A stretch of 64,000 nt of DNA, taken from Rachicladosporium sp. CCFEE 5018. Lineage: Eukaryota; Ascomycota; Dothideomycetes; Cladosporiales; Cladosporiaceae. The position numbers were made by a program, and so were the translations under genes. The DNA is taken from contig KZ111147.1 of NCBI GenBank assembly GCA_002077045.2, forward strand, positions 662,037-726,036, read 5' to 3'. The notes below the pieces were generated by a model. The model was not told the origin of the DNA. It saw only the letters and a list, made by a program, of their open reading frames with translations, and did not search any database. This document shows, piece by piece, positions 32,701 to 43,331 of the stretch (the first letter of the stretch is position 1; every line of letters starts with the position of its first letter).

Positions 32701-33240
32701 ATGACCGACAAGCCAGTCCGCCCAGATCCCAACCACAACGCTCCGTACGAAGCATGGCCCGGCGTCAGCGCGGCGCCAAACTGCTATTACCTTGACTTCG
32801 ACGAAGGCTACCAAGTTTGCAGTGATGGATGGCTCATGTTCGATACTACCGACCCTTGGATCGAGCTCACCGGTCAGACCGAAGTCAGATACTCTTGCAT
32901 TCTCACTACAGAGCAGCTCGAGAGCATCCGACATTATCCAGGCGTTGCGAAAGTCACACAGTTTGGTGATGACAAATGGCTTCGCGAACGAAAAGTCAGA
33001 TGGCATCCGGAGCAGGACAACGGCAAGGGTCACGGCTATCTTGTCTACTTCGCTGATGAGCACTATACTGTCGGCGAACACCTTGCGAAGATCGGCCTCA
33101 CCTTTGAGGGCGTTTGGAAGATGTCCAGAACCCGAGACTACAACCCAAGCAAGCTCGTCACCGAGGAGCAATTGCGAATCATTCACTCTGATCCCAAAGT
33201 CCTCATGATCGAAGAGACAACAGGTGGGACATTTTGCTAG
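32701..33240 (+). CDS. Orphan protein, member B of divergent paralogue pair
   Basis: 179 aa, intronless. It aligns end to end with the minus-strand gene at 31889-32431: APYEAWPGVSAAPNCYYLDF, GVAKVTQFGDDKWLRERKVR, HYTVGEHLAKIGLTF, HSDPKVLMIEE. By eye roughly 45-50% of positions are identical, while the third blocks and termini differ. This indicates an old inverted duplication that has since diverged. No domain is recognised. Confidence 0.75.
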   Translation: MTDKPVRPDPNHNAPYEAWPGVSAAPNCYYLDFDEGYQVCSDGWLMFDTTDPWIELTGQTEVRYSCILTTEQLESIRHYPGVAKVTQFGDDKWLRERKVRWHPEQDNGKGHGYLVYFADEHYTVGEHLAKIGLTFEGVWKMSRTRDYNPSKLVTEEQLRIIHSDPKVLMIEETTGGTFC

Positions 33241-34006
33241 CGACCCTACCTCACAAATGGCACGGCCAGAGGTCGAAGAACGAGCGAGTCGGCCTGGAAA
33301 CATGCACGCCCTTGTTGGAGAGCTCATGATCCTGTAAAATAGACCATGCTGCGTGCTTTTTGGAGCATACATAACGACCTTGCTTTGGACGACAAATCGC
33401 CGGTCTTGCAATATGCAGTCACTGAGTGCTTCAAGTGATGTCTCAACGAACATTGCTCCGTCTTCGTGTTCCATCACGTTCTCGAATGTGTCGGCTCACT
33501 CCATGCCCATCTATCCCCCAATTTCCGATCCCAATTGTATTCCACAGCCTTGACGATCATGTCTGCTGGTCTGTCTCGTGGCCATATGACCCTACCCAGT
33601 GATCCAGGTTGCACCCATGGGCAGCCGTGGTGTCATATTCCCTGAGCTGAATCCTTGGGGTTACGCTACGCACTTGGACCCAACATACTCCACGAGCTTC
33701 TTGTGATCGCTGTGCCAAGCAGAGAAGCGAGTATCCGAAGGCGATGACTGTTATTGTTGTCAGGTAAGAGTTCACTCTCCGCCAAATGGAGCTTCGTCTG
33801 CAATTGGTGGCGGCCACAGATATGCATTCAATGGAAGTGAAACAGACAGCTGTACGGACGGGGTCGACAGACCACAAACACAAATGCTGAGAACGAATTA
33901 CTACAGAGCGAGCCAATAACGCCAATTACCATTCTTCCATCACAGCACTTGACGCATGAGTCTAGTACTCCATGAGAACGTCGTTCCTTCGAATAATACG
34001 TACCAC
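33241..34006. other. Intergenic, no gene seen
   Basis: 766 bp holding the 3' flanks of member B and of the subtilase gene, which converge here. Short frames on both strands lack any supporting feature. Confidence 0.4.
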
Positions 34007-35900
34007 TTAGCCAGTGCCGCTGCACTGACTACCTTCCGGTGCACCGGCAGAGACCATAGCATGCTCGATGCATGTCTGCTGCCATATCGTGATCTGGCCT
34101 GAAGCGTGAAACTGCCACGTTGACTCGCTCGGTTGTGCTTCGTACTTCCATTTGGTGATTTCCGCACAACCTGAAATTTGATCGTGAAGACCACTACCAG
34201 CGTCCCCTAGCTTAGCGACGTCCCAGTTGGAGCCCCAGATATCGAACGTATCCAGTACAAGCTTATACTGCGTGTGGCATGACTCTGTCGGGGGCGGGGG
34301 CGGCGGTGCAGTAGTCGTCGTTGGTGGTGCAGCGGACGTTGCAAAGGTGGTCGGCGTGGCGGTGAGGCTTGCGATCTGGCCGATCAATGACATGAGGGGC
34401 GCCACCGGTGAGAGTGCTGAAGGTGCGCCCCAGTAGGGCTTACCAGATTCTCTCAAGTAGCCAGAATTTGCTAGGACCTTAGGACTGTCTTTGATGCCGT
34501 TTAGTGTTATGTTCTGAGCATTCCAAGTAAGTAGATTCTTAATGCGGTCCGGGCTTGCAGGTCCCTCCACACCTAGGAAGATGGCTGCTATTCCAGTGAC
34601 ATAAGGACTAAAGAAATCATGTGTCAGCAAGCGTGTCAAGATCAGGCATCTGCGTATCTCCGAATGTTCTGCAATGTTCTCATGCTCATATCAGGCAAGC
34701 CATGGCTGTAAAGCTCTACACTCGCACCTGTGAGAGACTCGCTTGAGGCTACGTGAAGAGTCCTCGCAGCGGGCTCTCACAGACGATCTAATGCGAGATT
34801 CGCTGTATTGGGTATGCCTGTAGAAGCACAAGACCGATGCAAACATCCGGAGAGATCAAACCAGTCAGTGTCTGTCAATGAGGTACTTACGTTGCAAATG
34901 AGGTGCCCTCGAGGTCGGTTCGCAGAACGCCTGTATTGTCGTGACCACTAAGCGCATGGCCTGGAGCAAAGAGTGTCAAAGCTTGGCCAAAATTTGATCC
35001 GCCAGTCTGGAAGCTTGCGAGGCTGTAGGTACTGTCGATGGCGCCTACGCAAATGACGTTTTCGTGACTGCATGGATACACACCAGTTGCCTTGATACCC
35101 CGATTGCCAGCCGCTGCGATCACGGTGATCCCCTTGGCGTAGGCCCTATCGAGTTGAAGCTCCAGATCATCCGACTTCTCGCTCTGGATGGACATGTTGA
35201 TGATCGCTCCCTTGTAGCCCGGCTGTTTCTTGCGATCGTCGTCACGCTTGATTATTTCTCGCAATGTGTCAATAACAGCCTTTTCGTTTGGTACGTCATC
35301 CTTCATGACCTGACAGTTCCTAAGAGTTGGCTTCTTGGCGGAGCCGTAACTACTGCTGGCGACGAAGTTGGCAACGATCGTTCCGTGATTTCGGGCGTCT
35401 CTAAACCCGACATTCATCACGTCTAGTTCGTCAACGACCAAGTTTTTGATCTTATCGATCTTGTCGACGCCACTGTCGATGATGTAGACATCGACGCCTT
35501 TGCCGCTGTCCTCCAGATAGTCGCAATTCATGTTAGGAGGGTGAGTGCCGTTTACAGAAAGGTAAGCCAGTCCCCAGCCAACGTTCTGGTCGGTCGCTCG
35601 AGCTCTGATAGTCGCAGGTGCGTTGTTGTCGACAAAGGCATCGTTGGAGCCCCGCTGGACGGGATCAATCGTTGGGGCCGAGACAAAGGCACTAGGGACG
35701 ATGATACCAGATACAAGGGCACTAGGATGGACACTCGTGTAGTTCACCCCATATGTAGATGCAACGGGGATATGATGATGGGCGATTGCGCTGGCAGGGA
35801 ATGCGACTGTAGTTGTTGCCAGCGAAGTCGATGCACAGCGGAGGGCGAGCAGGGAAAGCGCAGTAATCCAGCTCGCTGGTATCGAGTGAACGTGATGCAT
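34007..35900 (-). CDS. Secreted subtilisin-like serine protease
   Basis: Two exons: 35900-34891 and 34607-34007; 536 aa. The intron is unusually long for this window (283 nt) and falls just after the catalytic Ser block, joining GTSFAT to PYVTGIAAIF. Family S8 triad: Asp142 in VDVYIIDSGVD, His172 in ARNHGTIVANFVAS, Ser334 in LEGTSFAT; the oxyanion Asn266 is in AAAGNRG. A signal peptide is likely (ITALSLLALRCASTSLA). No clear I9 propeptide is seen. The C-terminus has a Thr/Pro linker (TTTTAPPPPPPTE) and a ~90-residue Cys-containing domain (KLVLDTFDIWGSNWD...) of unknown role. It is probably an extracellular peptidase. Confidence 0.9.
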
Positions 35901-36756
35901 GGCACTGGTCGTAGTCCTGCCTCGTCGACGATCGTCTTCGGGGTTGTTGCCGCGTGCCGTCGGGATAGCGAGGGTTGTAGAGAGCTACAGACCTGTGACA
36001 GGGTGGAGGCAGCTTGAAAGTACACCGGATTGGGAGGACTGGGTTGCGGATGGGATTGGAGAGTGGTGGATTGGTAATGAGCTTTCCGAGGCATACCAGT
36101 TGAGGACATGATGGGAGGGTACTTATACCAGTGCCCGCTCATGATGGTGTCAAGTACTGTGCCAGAGGCAATACTAGAATAGCTGACTGTGGCTTGTCTT
36201 TAACGCCGTAGCGGCAGAGGTGGCGGAGTGCGAAGGGTGCCTATGTCAAAGACTGTTTTACAGACCATGACATCCAACGAATAACCTACTATCTGTCAGT
36301 GCTGCATACCATTCATTGACTTCGCCATGTAGGAGGACAAGGCGCCTAGGCAAGGGTACGGCGCGGAAAATGTATTCTGACCGATCGGCTGCTGAGACAT
36401 GAGATCTGGCGGTAAAATATGGGCGCAGTCTGCACCTGCGAGGCACATAATTTCTTGGCGCTGGATTTCTCCTCGAAGGCTTGGCACCAGCGGCTGCAGT
36501 AAGTCGTATATGGTCTAGATAGTCGATTTTGTACAACGCCGCTGCGGTCGACGGGTCGCTGTAGTGTGCATGTGCGCTACACGTTGCACAAACTTAGTGC
36601 GTCCTGTCTTGGTTCTTCCGACATCCAGGGAAATGTTGGTCGGGGGCAGCAGGCTAGAGTGTATAGGTGGCGATACTGTAGTTCGATGATATAGCGTGAT
36701 ATGTGTGTTGCATGGCTGTCCTGAGTTTGGCATTGTCACCGGAGAGGATGCGTCCG
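35901..36756. other. Subtilase upstream region
   Basis: Promoter side of the protease gene, followed by non-coding sequence leading into the 15-bp array. Short frames only; no gene is supported. Confidence 0.4.
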
Positions 36757-37290
36757 GTGAGGTTGCGTCCAGTGAGGTTGCGTCCAGTGAGGTTGCGTCC
36801 AGTGAGGTTGCGTCCAGCGAGGTTGCGTCCAGTGAGATCATGTCCAGCGAGATTGCGTCCAGTGAGTGAGGTCACGTACAATGACTTGACGTTGAGTGGA
36901 GCTCGCATCCAACGAGTTCGCACCTAGTGAATTCACGCCTAGTGAGTCCACGTACGTCCAGTGAGTCCGAGACGGGTGAGCCTACGTCAAGTGAGCCTGC
37001 ATCGAAAGAGCACACATCGAGCGAGTCCACATAAAGTGAGCCCGCGTTCGGTGAGTCTATACACAGTCACTACACGCTCAGTGAGTTCGGGCCCAGTCAG
37101 GTGTCGCACAGTAAGTCCGCGTCCATCGAATCCATGTACATTGGGTCCGCGCTTGATGAGTGCACGATAAGTGAGTTAGCGTCCGTTCAGCCTGCATCCC
37201 ATGAGTCCGCGTCTAGTGAGCCTTGTTCGAGTGAGTCTACATCCAGTGGTTTCAAGTCCTGCGAGCCAGCTTGAAGTGAGTCCTCTTCAC
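36757..37290. repeat. 15-bp-period minisatellite, about 35 units
   Basis: Units start with GTGAG or a one-base variant every 15 bp. Positions 36757-36861 are nearly identical copies of GTGAGGTTGCGTCCA. From 36961 to 37290 the units have drifted to about GTGAGTCCRCGTCNA but hold an exact 15-bp register (36961, 37021, 37081, 37141, 37201 and 37261 are all unit starts). Register slips of +4, +1 and +4 occur near 36877, 36911 and 36957. On the minus strand the uniform part reads as a repeating pentapeptide NLTGR (part of a 36654-36923 frame). Stops in the drifted part argue against a long protein. Confidence 0.85.
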
Positions 37291-37451
37291 TGTGGAGGGT
37301 GAGATATCAAAGCTTGCCTACCTTCAGGTTCTGATACACTCTTTGTTAGCGATAATGTCAATGAACGCATTCCAGAGATCAATTGTGCCGGGCTAGTAAG
37401 CAAGAGAACTCCTTGTTTGCACTGTATATATATATCTCCTCTTCTGCTTCC

Positions 37452-38603
37452 TCAATGACCTCCCGTTGTTGGCAACTAAATCACAAAAGTCAGTATTGTT
37501 CAAAACCGCATGATTATAGTAGGCGCGGCACTTACACCTAGATAGACCTTAAAGGAGTCATAGATCAGCCACTGGAAACCGGTAAGCGTGCCTATCATCA
37601 GCACGCGCACCGGCAAACCGTTCCACAGTCCCGCAAACCCAATCTTGCCGTAAATCCTACTTATTGCCTTGCCCGCCGTTTCACCAGGTTGTCTATCCGC
37701 GTTGAGTTTCGACACCATCACATCTGCCGGATGGCTCACAACCGCACACCCGATACCCGCGATGTAACCACCCAAAAACGAGACACCGGTTTGTTGGATC
37801 GTGGAAAAGGATTCCTTTGGCTTGCCAAGAGTCTTGTAGATCTGCACCACCACCGCTTCGAAAGACGCGAATTTTACCATCGTGTATGGGATCTGGCGCG
37901 CCCAGAGAGGATAGAGACCTTTGTAGAGACCGGCGTAGCCTTCTTTCGAGACGATCTTGGACCAGCCTTGGCGGAGGTTCGGGGCGAAGGGAGGGAGCGT
38001 AGTTTGCATGCGGACTTTGATGGCTTCAAATGGGCCTAGGATGCTGTTAGTGCACGGTCAGGCGTCTGAAGGTGTTGTCTGACTCACAGAGGAAGAGATC
38101 CGCGATCGCCTCAGCTGTGGCAGAAGCACCCAAGTAGACCACTGTTTTCGGTGCGTTCGGGAAGAGCTTCTCGCCGTAGGCATACTTGAACACCTCGTAT
38201 GCTGTTTCGTAGTCAGCACCTCCCGCCTTGCTTCCCGTCCCATCTCTCTCGAGACAGCTTCACTCACCTCCGTACTTCCCAGCACCCTGGAACGAGTATC
38301 CCACGAAAGTCGGCGCCCAGCCGAAGAACACTCCTCGAAGACCCTCCTTCGCCGCTATCGACCTCCATGCTCTGATGTTCGACTTATAGATGCTCGGGTC
38401 GACTTGGCGACGGCATTTCACCAGATCGAGGGGCGTGACTGCTGTGTGGGTGGGTCCGCAGGCTACATGCGGTGTCAGCTGGAGTCTGGATGGGAGAAGG
38501 GAAAGCATGAAGTGGTACCGATAATGCCTCCCAAAGTGCAGGCGCCGAAGTATGTGCCGCTGAAGAGCTCGATCTTCTTCTGGGGCTTGAGTGTGGAAGC
38601 CAT
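37452..38603 (-). CDS. MIR1: Mitochondrial phosphate carrier
   Basis: Five exons: 38603-38519, 38462-38268, 38201-38088, 38035-37536 and 37475-37452; 305 aa, introns 52-66 nt. This inner-membrane SLC25-family carrier imports phosphate for ATP synthesis. Each third carries a carrier signature: TPLDLVKCRRQVDPSIYKSN, CPFEAIKVRMQTT (created by splicing) and SHPADVMVSKLNAD. KYGAYEVFKYAYGEKLFP and WLIYDSFKVYLG are typical of the phosphate carrier. The last exon is only seven codons plus stop (LPTTGGH), which matches the usual carrier end and confirms the model. Confidence 0.95.
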
Positions 38604-39231
38604 CGCGGAGTGGTAGAGGTTGTAGCGAGAGAATGTGGCTCCGGATCAGGTTCTCGAATCACTGTCCTGCTCTCCAGTGGCTTCTTGCAGTCAATGCTAA
38701 GCTATCTTTGCTGTAGTCCTGTATTCCCGAGCGCTTGAACCTGACACAACGCTTCGCGTCTGAGGTCCAATGCAACACCTCGAAGTACGAGCGACGAAGA
38801 CGAGCAGCAAAGCACAACAAGAACCGACAATGAGAGGGAAGAGCCAAAAGACTGTACCTGAACCTCAACCCAAGCACGCGCGAGCTATCCGCGAGCTCCC
38901 GCTATCGCCGGCGCGCCCCCCACACAAGAGGCTGGCGAGAGAACAAGCTTGCTTGCCGCAGTGCCATTGAGGAACGTCATCCGGAGCTGTTCCGCTTACT
39001 AAAACGGCTTATCGCAAAGCTTGTTTCACTGCCAAAGGTCGAGCTTTCCACGTGATGTGATGTTGAAGAGCTCGAGAAGTCTAGGAAACGACTTGCCGAA
39101 GCAGAAGCCGCCAATGTACACAGACTAATACACGCTCACGAAAGACCCTCTCGCGCCAAGCACCGCTGCAATGCCTTCCCCGATCCCCTCCCCGGACTAC
39201 GCTCCCTCGACGCAGTTGACTCCAATCCAGT
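38604..39231. other. Intergenic, MIR1 to PDA1
   Basis: 628 bp containing the MIR1 promoter and the PDA1 3' flank. A 66-codon basic frame on the plus strand (38770-38970) has no supporting features and was not accepted. Confidence 0.4.
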
Positions 39232-40564
39232 TCAAGTCTGCGCCGGCGACTTAGGCACCTGCACCGGCCTCTCCGGGTAGTAGAAGTTCTCCTCCGGCAC
39301 CCGTCCCCTCAAGAACTGCGGCTCGCTGCCCCGGACATAAATATCCTCAAACAGCACCTCGGGCGTCGCATCAGGCGCTTCCATCTTCTCCGCAATCGCC
39401 ACCTCCGCATCAACAAAAGCCCTAGCCTCCTTATCGATACCCTTCAGCTCCTCCTCGGTCGTGACGCCCCAGTCCATGAGCTTCAGCTTCAAGCCAGCGA
39501 TCGGATCCTGGGTGCTGCGCATACGCTGGATCTCCTCGCGCGTGCGGTACGTGGTGCCGGGGTCGGACATGGAGTGGCCGCCGTAGCGGTAGGTGACGTA
39601 TTCGTAGACCAAGGGGCCGCGGCCGGAGGCGCAGTACTCTTTGCCGTATTGCACTGCGGCTTTGACGGCGAGGATGTCCATGCCGTTGATCTTGAGGCCG
39701 GGAATGTATTGGCCGCGCTTGTAGTAGTCTGTCAGGGCGGAGGAGCGGGCGGCGGAGGTACCCATGCCGTATTTGTTGTCTGTGATGCTGTCAGTATGGA
39801 GTAGACAAGTCTAGAAGGCAAGGCGACGTACTCTCGCAGCCGAAGATGATGGGCAGGTCCCAAAGCTTCGCCATGTTGAACGCCTCAAACACCTGACCCT
39901 GGTTGCTCGCACCATCACCGTACAAGCTGAGCGTCACATTCTTCTTGTTCTCATACTTGTTTGCGAACGCAATTCCAGCGCCAACAGGCACTTGCGCACC
40001 GACAATCCCGTTGCCACCATAAAAGCCAGTCGCGAACATATGCATAGACCCGCCCTTGCCGTACGCAATACCCTCACGACGCCCAAGAAGCTCGCCGATG
40101 ATAGACCTTACAGTGCCGCCTCGCATCATCGCAAAACCGTGGCAACGGTACGCAGTAATGACATGATCCTGCTTCGTGATCGCGTGCTCAATGCCCACAG
40201 CTACAGCCTCCTGACCAGTAGACAAGTGACAGAAACCCCGGATCTTCTTCTCCTTGTACAAGCGATCGGCCGCCATCTCCATTCGCCGCACAGCGACCAT
40301 GTCGTAGTACATTTGCTTCAGCTCCTTCTTGGTAGTCTCCATGGTGTAGGGCGGCGGATCGAGCTCGTAGGTCTCGAAAGCCTCGTCCGAGAGCCGCACT
40401 GTGAAGGGCTTCTCGTCCTCTTCCGGGACGTCGCTCTTGTCGACATGGCTGCTCGCGGCGTCTGTTGTTACGGTCCGGAGTGCGGGGGTGAAGGTCTGGC
40501 GGGGGAGGAAGGTGGCTCGTCGAACGGGCGCTGTAAACGCACGAGGCGCGATGCGGGAGAACAT
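39232..40564 (-). CDS. PDA1: Pyruvate dehydrogenase E1 alpha subunit
   Basis: Two exons: 40564-39832 and 39779-39232, with a 52-nt intron (GAGA|GTACGT...CACAG); 426 aa. E1-alpha and E1-beta form the thiamine-diphosphate decarboxylase of the mitochondrial pyruvate dehydrogenase complex. An Arg/Ala-rich presequence is visible (MFSRIAPRAFTAPVRRATF). Then follow FCHLSTGQEAVAVGIEHAI, AYRCHGFAMMRGG, the ThDP motif LYGDGASNQGQVFEAFNMAK, and FGCE joined to NNKYGMGTSAARSS. The regulatory phosphorylation loop is YRYGGHSMSDPGTTYRTREE. ATG 40564 gives a normal presequence; the longer upstream frame is not needed. Confidence 0.97.
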
Positions 40565-41381
40565 CGTTGGAGGAGGGAGATGTGTTATAGAGTGACGAGA
40601 GCAATGGAAAGGTGAGCTTCGATCTACCAAGGTAATGTTGAGGAAGCTCGACACGGATTTCGGCCCGTTAGGGAATGAGCCGGAGCTGCATTTAGATCTT
40701 CCGAAGAGATGCCTGAGGCCTACGTATGCGCGCGAACGACTCTACTTGGCTCTTGAACTAGACCTCCAGCCTCTTTCCAAACTATTTGCCTTGACAGGGC
40801 TGATCACCACAGAACTCGCACTCTTTGACTGTCTGATGAGCTCTCCAGCCGCTTTGGGTGCCACACAGCAATTGGCCTCGATCCTATCTTCTCGAATGAT
40901 AAGCATACCCAACGTTCCAAATGACTGCGCGGTAAGAATCCCTCACTCACTGGGTCAGTCAATTTCGTCTCATATCACATTTTTAGCCATATCTTTCTAC
41001 CTCATCTGCTCAACGAGGATGGAATCGAACGACCCGGGCCTTTACTGTACTAAAGCTCGAAGGTATGAGTGCGCAAAGCCCGGCACCGATGTCCATTCAT
41101 CTAACTTTCCACCATCCTGAAGATATTACACCTAGCACCCAATCGTTGCACTCTTCACCCACACATACATGCCACACCTTCAGATTGTCACATACATGAG
41201 ATGGCCTGGGCATACGTGGACCTAGCCACATTCCGTCTACGTCACGGTACAGCTGCAAGTGACGTAGCGCCACTCCGAGCCACATATCATGCTGCGATCG
41301 AAGCACTGAAGTGGCTGTAACATAAGCAGCTCCTCAATCACCAAAGAAGAAGTCACTCGAAGCAGATCTCACTTATAAAGC
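40565..41381. promoter_or_regulatory. Divergent promoter region, PDA1 / glycine-rich protein
   Basis: 817 bp between divergent genes. A 161-codon plus-strand frame (40635-41120, true ATG) lies here but has no domain or splice support. TATAAA at 41374-41379 lies immediately before the next ATG, too close to act as its TATA box for a normal leader. Confidence 0.4.
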
Positions 41382-41698
41382 ATGCCTCTCGACAATAAGA
41401 ACAACGGCGCTGCCGATGCCGTCAAGACCGGCACCTCCACCGTATTTCTTCGCATTCTCCCCTCCCTCCAACATCTCTAACATCTTTGCAGCTCGGCAAC
41501 GCCTTCGGCGGCCTCAGCAAAGCCGTCGGTGGCACCGTCGGCGCAGCAGGTCGTGGCGTTGGCGACACGATCAACAACACGACCGGCACGAAAGCTGTCG
41601 GTGATGGACTGCAGAGCTTGACCGGCGGAGTTGAAGACGGAGCGAATTCGGTGGGGAAGGGGGTTGAGAACGCAGGGCAGGGAAAGAAGAGTTGGTAG
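41382..41698 (+). CDS. Small glycine-rich hydrophilic protein
   Basis: Two exons: 41382-41441 and 41492-41698, with a 50-nt intron (ACC|GTATTT...TTTGCAG); 88 aa. The product is Gly/Asn/Thr/Val-rich with a loosely repeated pattern (GGLSKAVGGTVGAAGRGVGD, GLQSLTGGVEDGANSVGKGV). It has no Cys, no signal peptide and no membrane span. The composition resembles LEA/hydrophilin-like stress proteins, but no family is assigned. It is convergent with the SUR1-like gene, only 85 bp away. Confidence 0.7.
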
Positions 41699-41783
41699 AG
41701 GATCATCGGGGTTGAGAGTGATGAGTTCTGAAGTACAGTACTGTATGACCTTTGTATCGTTCAAGCCATGCTTGGTGTTCTCC

Positions 41784-42878
41784 CTATATCAGGGGTGCGT
41801 ACTTTGGCCCTCGCGGTCGTCTGACTTTTGCGATAGTCTGTACGATCGTGTAGAGCACGGCGAGAGTGCACGCCACGGCGACTAGGACGGCGAGAGCAAT
41901 CAATGCCAGATGGTCGCCGATCCAGCCAAAAAGTCGATTGTCCCAGTTGTTCCAGGTGCCACCTCGCGTATGAGTGAAGAAGACCCAGGGTGGTGCGCCC
42001 GGCCTGCCGTCCATGGAGATACGGGTCAGTGGCGGCTGCTTCGCTGCCAGTCCTCGGTGGTACTTGTTCCACATAGCAGTCAAATACCACTGTCCGGAGG
42101 CGTAGACGATTGTGAGGTAAGGCAGTGGATAGGTCCAAGCATAGGAGCGTAAATTATCCGTCATGAGGTGCCAGAAGGGATGATCTGGTGCAGCGCCGAG
42201 AATGTTGTTGCTCAGGGCTCCGTGCCCACCGTCTGTGACCCATGCTGGGTAGTAGCGCAGTGGTTCAAGATTGGCGGCGCAGCCCTAGCGACAGGGCGTC
42301 AGTATGGAGAGAGTCTTGAGTTGGACGGTGACTGACATTATCTAGATCAATGTAAATACCGCCAAAGTGGCGAATGAGGAAGTATCTCAGCGCGTTGATC
42401 CTTTGAACAGGGTACCCATATGAGTCGTACGTTGCCAGGAACCAAGGATACTCGTTGGCAATGAAGCCATGAGAGTCTTCAACAGTCCAGAGCTAGCGTG
42501 CACATGGACGCGTTAGTCGATGCTCGTTCATGGCGTAAGTCTTGAGGCTTTCCAAGGACTACCAACCTTATGCTCCCAGCCCGGATGAAGATCCAGGCAT
42601 GTCTGTCGCGTGGCGGCCCAGTCTGCAGGCAATGTCGTGTCGGCAGGATGTGTCCAGTTGTGGAAGATCTGGTGAGTAATTCGAGGCACGACAGCTATAC
42701 GTGCATCCTTGGGTGCCGCATCATGTGCCTCGAGGACAGCTGGTTGGTCCAGAAGGATCCCCGGGTGTTCGAAGAATATCTGGACGAAGCGATGTGTCCG
42801 CCATCCGAATAAGAAGGATAACGCGCACGCGACAGCGACAATGCAAATGCGGATTACTCTGAGCGTGGATGCTCTCAT
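41784..42878 (-). CDS. SUR1: Mannosyl inositolphosphoceramide synthase catalytic subunit
   Basis: Three exons: 42878-42567, 42492-42337 and 42284-41784; introns of 74 and 52 nt; 322 aa. GT32 family: transfers mannose from GDP-mannose to inositol phosphorylceramide in the Golgi. There is an N-terminal signal anchor (VIRICIVAVACALSFLFGW) and the block PRITHQIFHNWTHP. RINALRYFLIRHFGGIYIDL with the DXD metal site (DLDN) sits at the end of exon 2. Then GCAANLEPLRYYPAW and HPFWHLMTDNLR follow. A C-terminal membrane span (LIALAVLVAVACTLAVLYTI) also fits Sur1/Csh1. Both donor sites are slightly weak (GTTGGT, GTCAGT), but phases and protein continuity are good. Confidence 0.9.
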
Positions 42879-43331
42879 CGTTGTCGCTGCAATATCTGGG
42901 AGTGGAGAACGACATGAAGTCGTCGGATGAGAGGGGATCTGAGCGCGATATCCATTACGTCCGGGCAGAGTCTATTCGGTGAGCGAAGGATCTCCCAGGC
43001 GGCAACTTAGCAAACACATGCCAGGAACGTGTCTGACCGCGATTAAACCTTGCATCTTTTGCCGAGGCGCCAGTGAAAGCTTGTTACGCCCGTGTTCTCG
43101 GGATCGACCGCTAAGCTGGAGCCGGTGCCGATCGCGAGCTTCTGCTGGCGTTACTGTCAAGGTCCAGTAGCAACCGTAGCTACAGCAGCCCCTGGAATCG
43201 TGTCGCAACACTCCCAGGGAACAGCGCATTCGTGGTGATAAATGATAGCGCCTGAACTCGGCACTCATCGAAACTCGTATCGCGGCATCTGAGTCGTGCG
43301 TCTAAAGTCGTTGGCTGCGACACGATATTAG
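42879..43331. other. SUR1 promoter / OMA1 3' flank
   Basis: 453 bp between two minus-strand genes. Only short frames; no gene is supported. Confidence 0.4.

Noticed and set aside
37420..37435. TATATATATA run near the MIR1 3' end
   Set aside because: Lies downstream of the MIR1 stop, where AT-rich 3' signals are expected; not a promoter for any visible gene.
40635..41120. 161-codon plus-strand frame beside PDA1
   Set aside because: Has a true ATG but mixed composition, no domain and no splice partner; probably promoter/UTR sequence.
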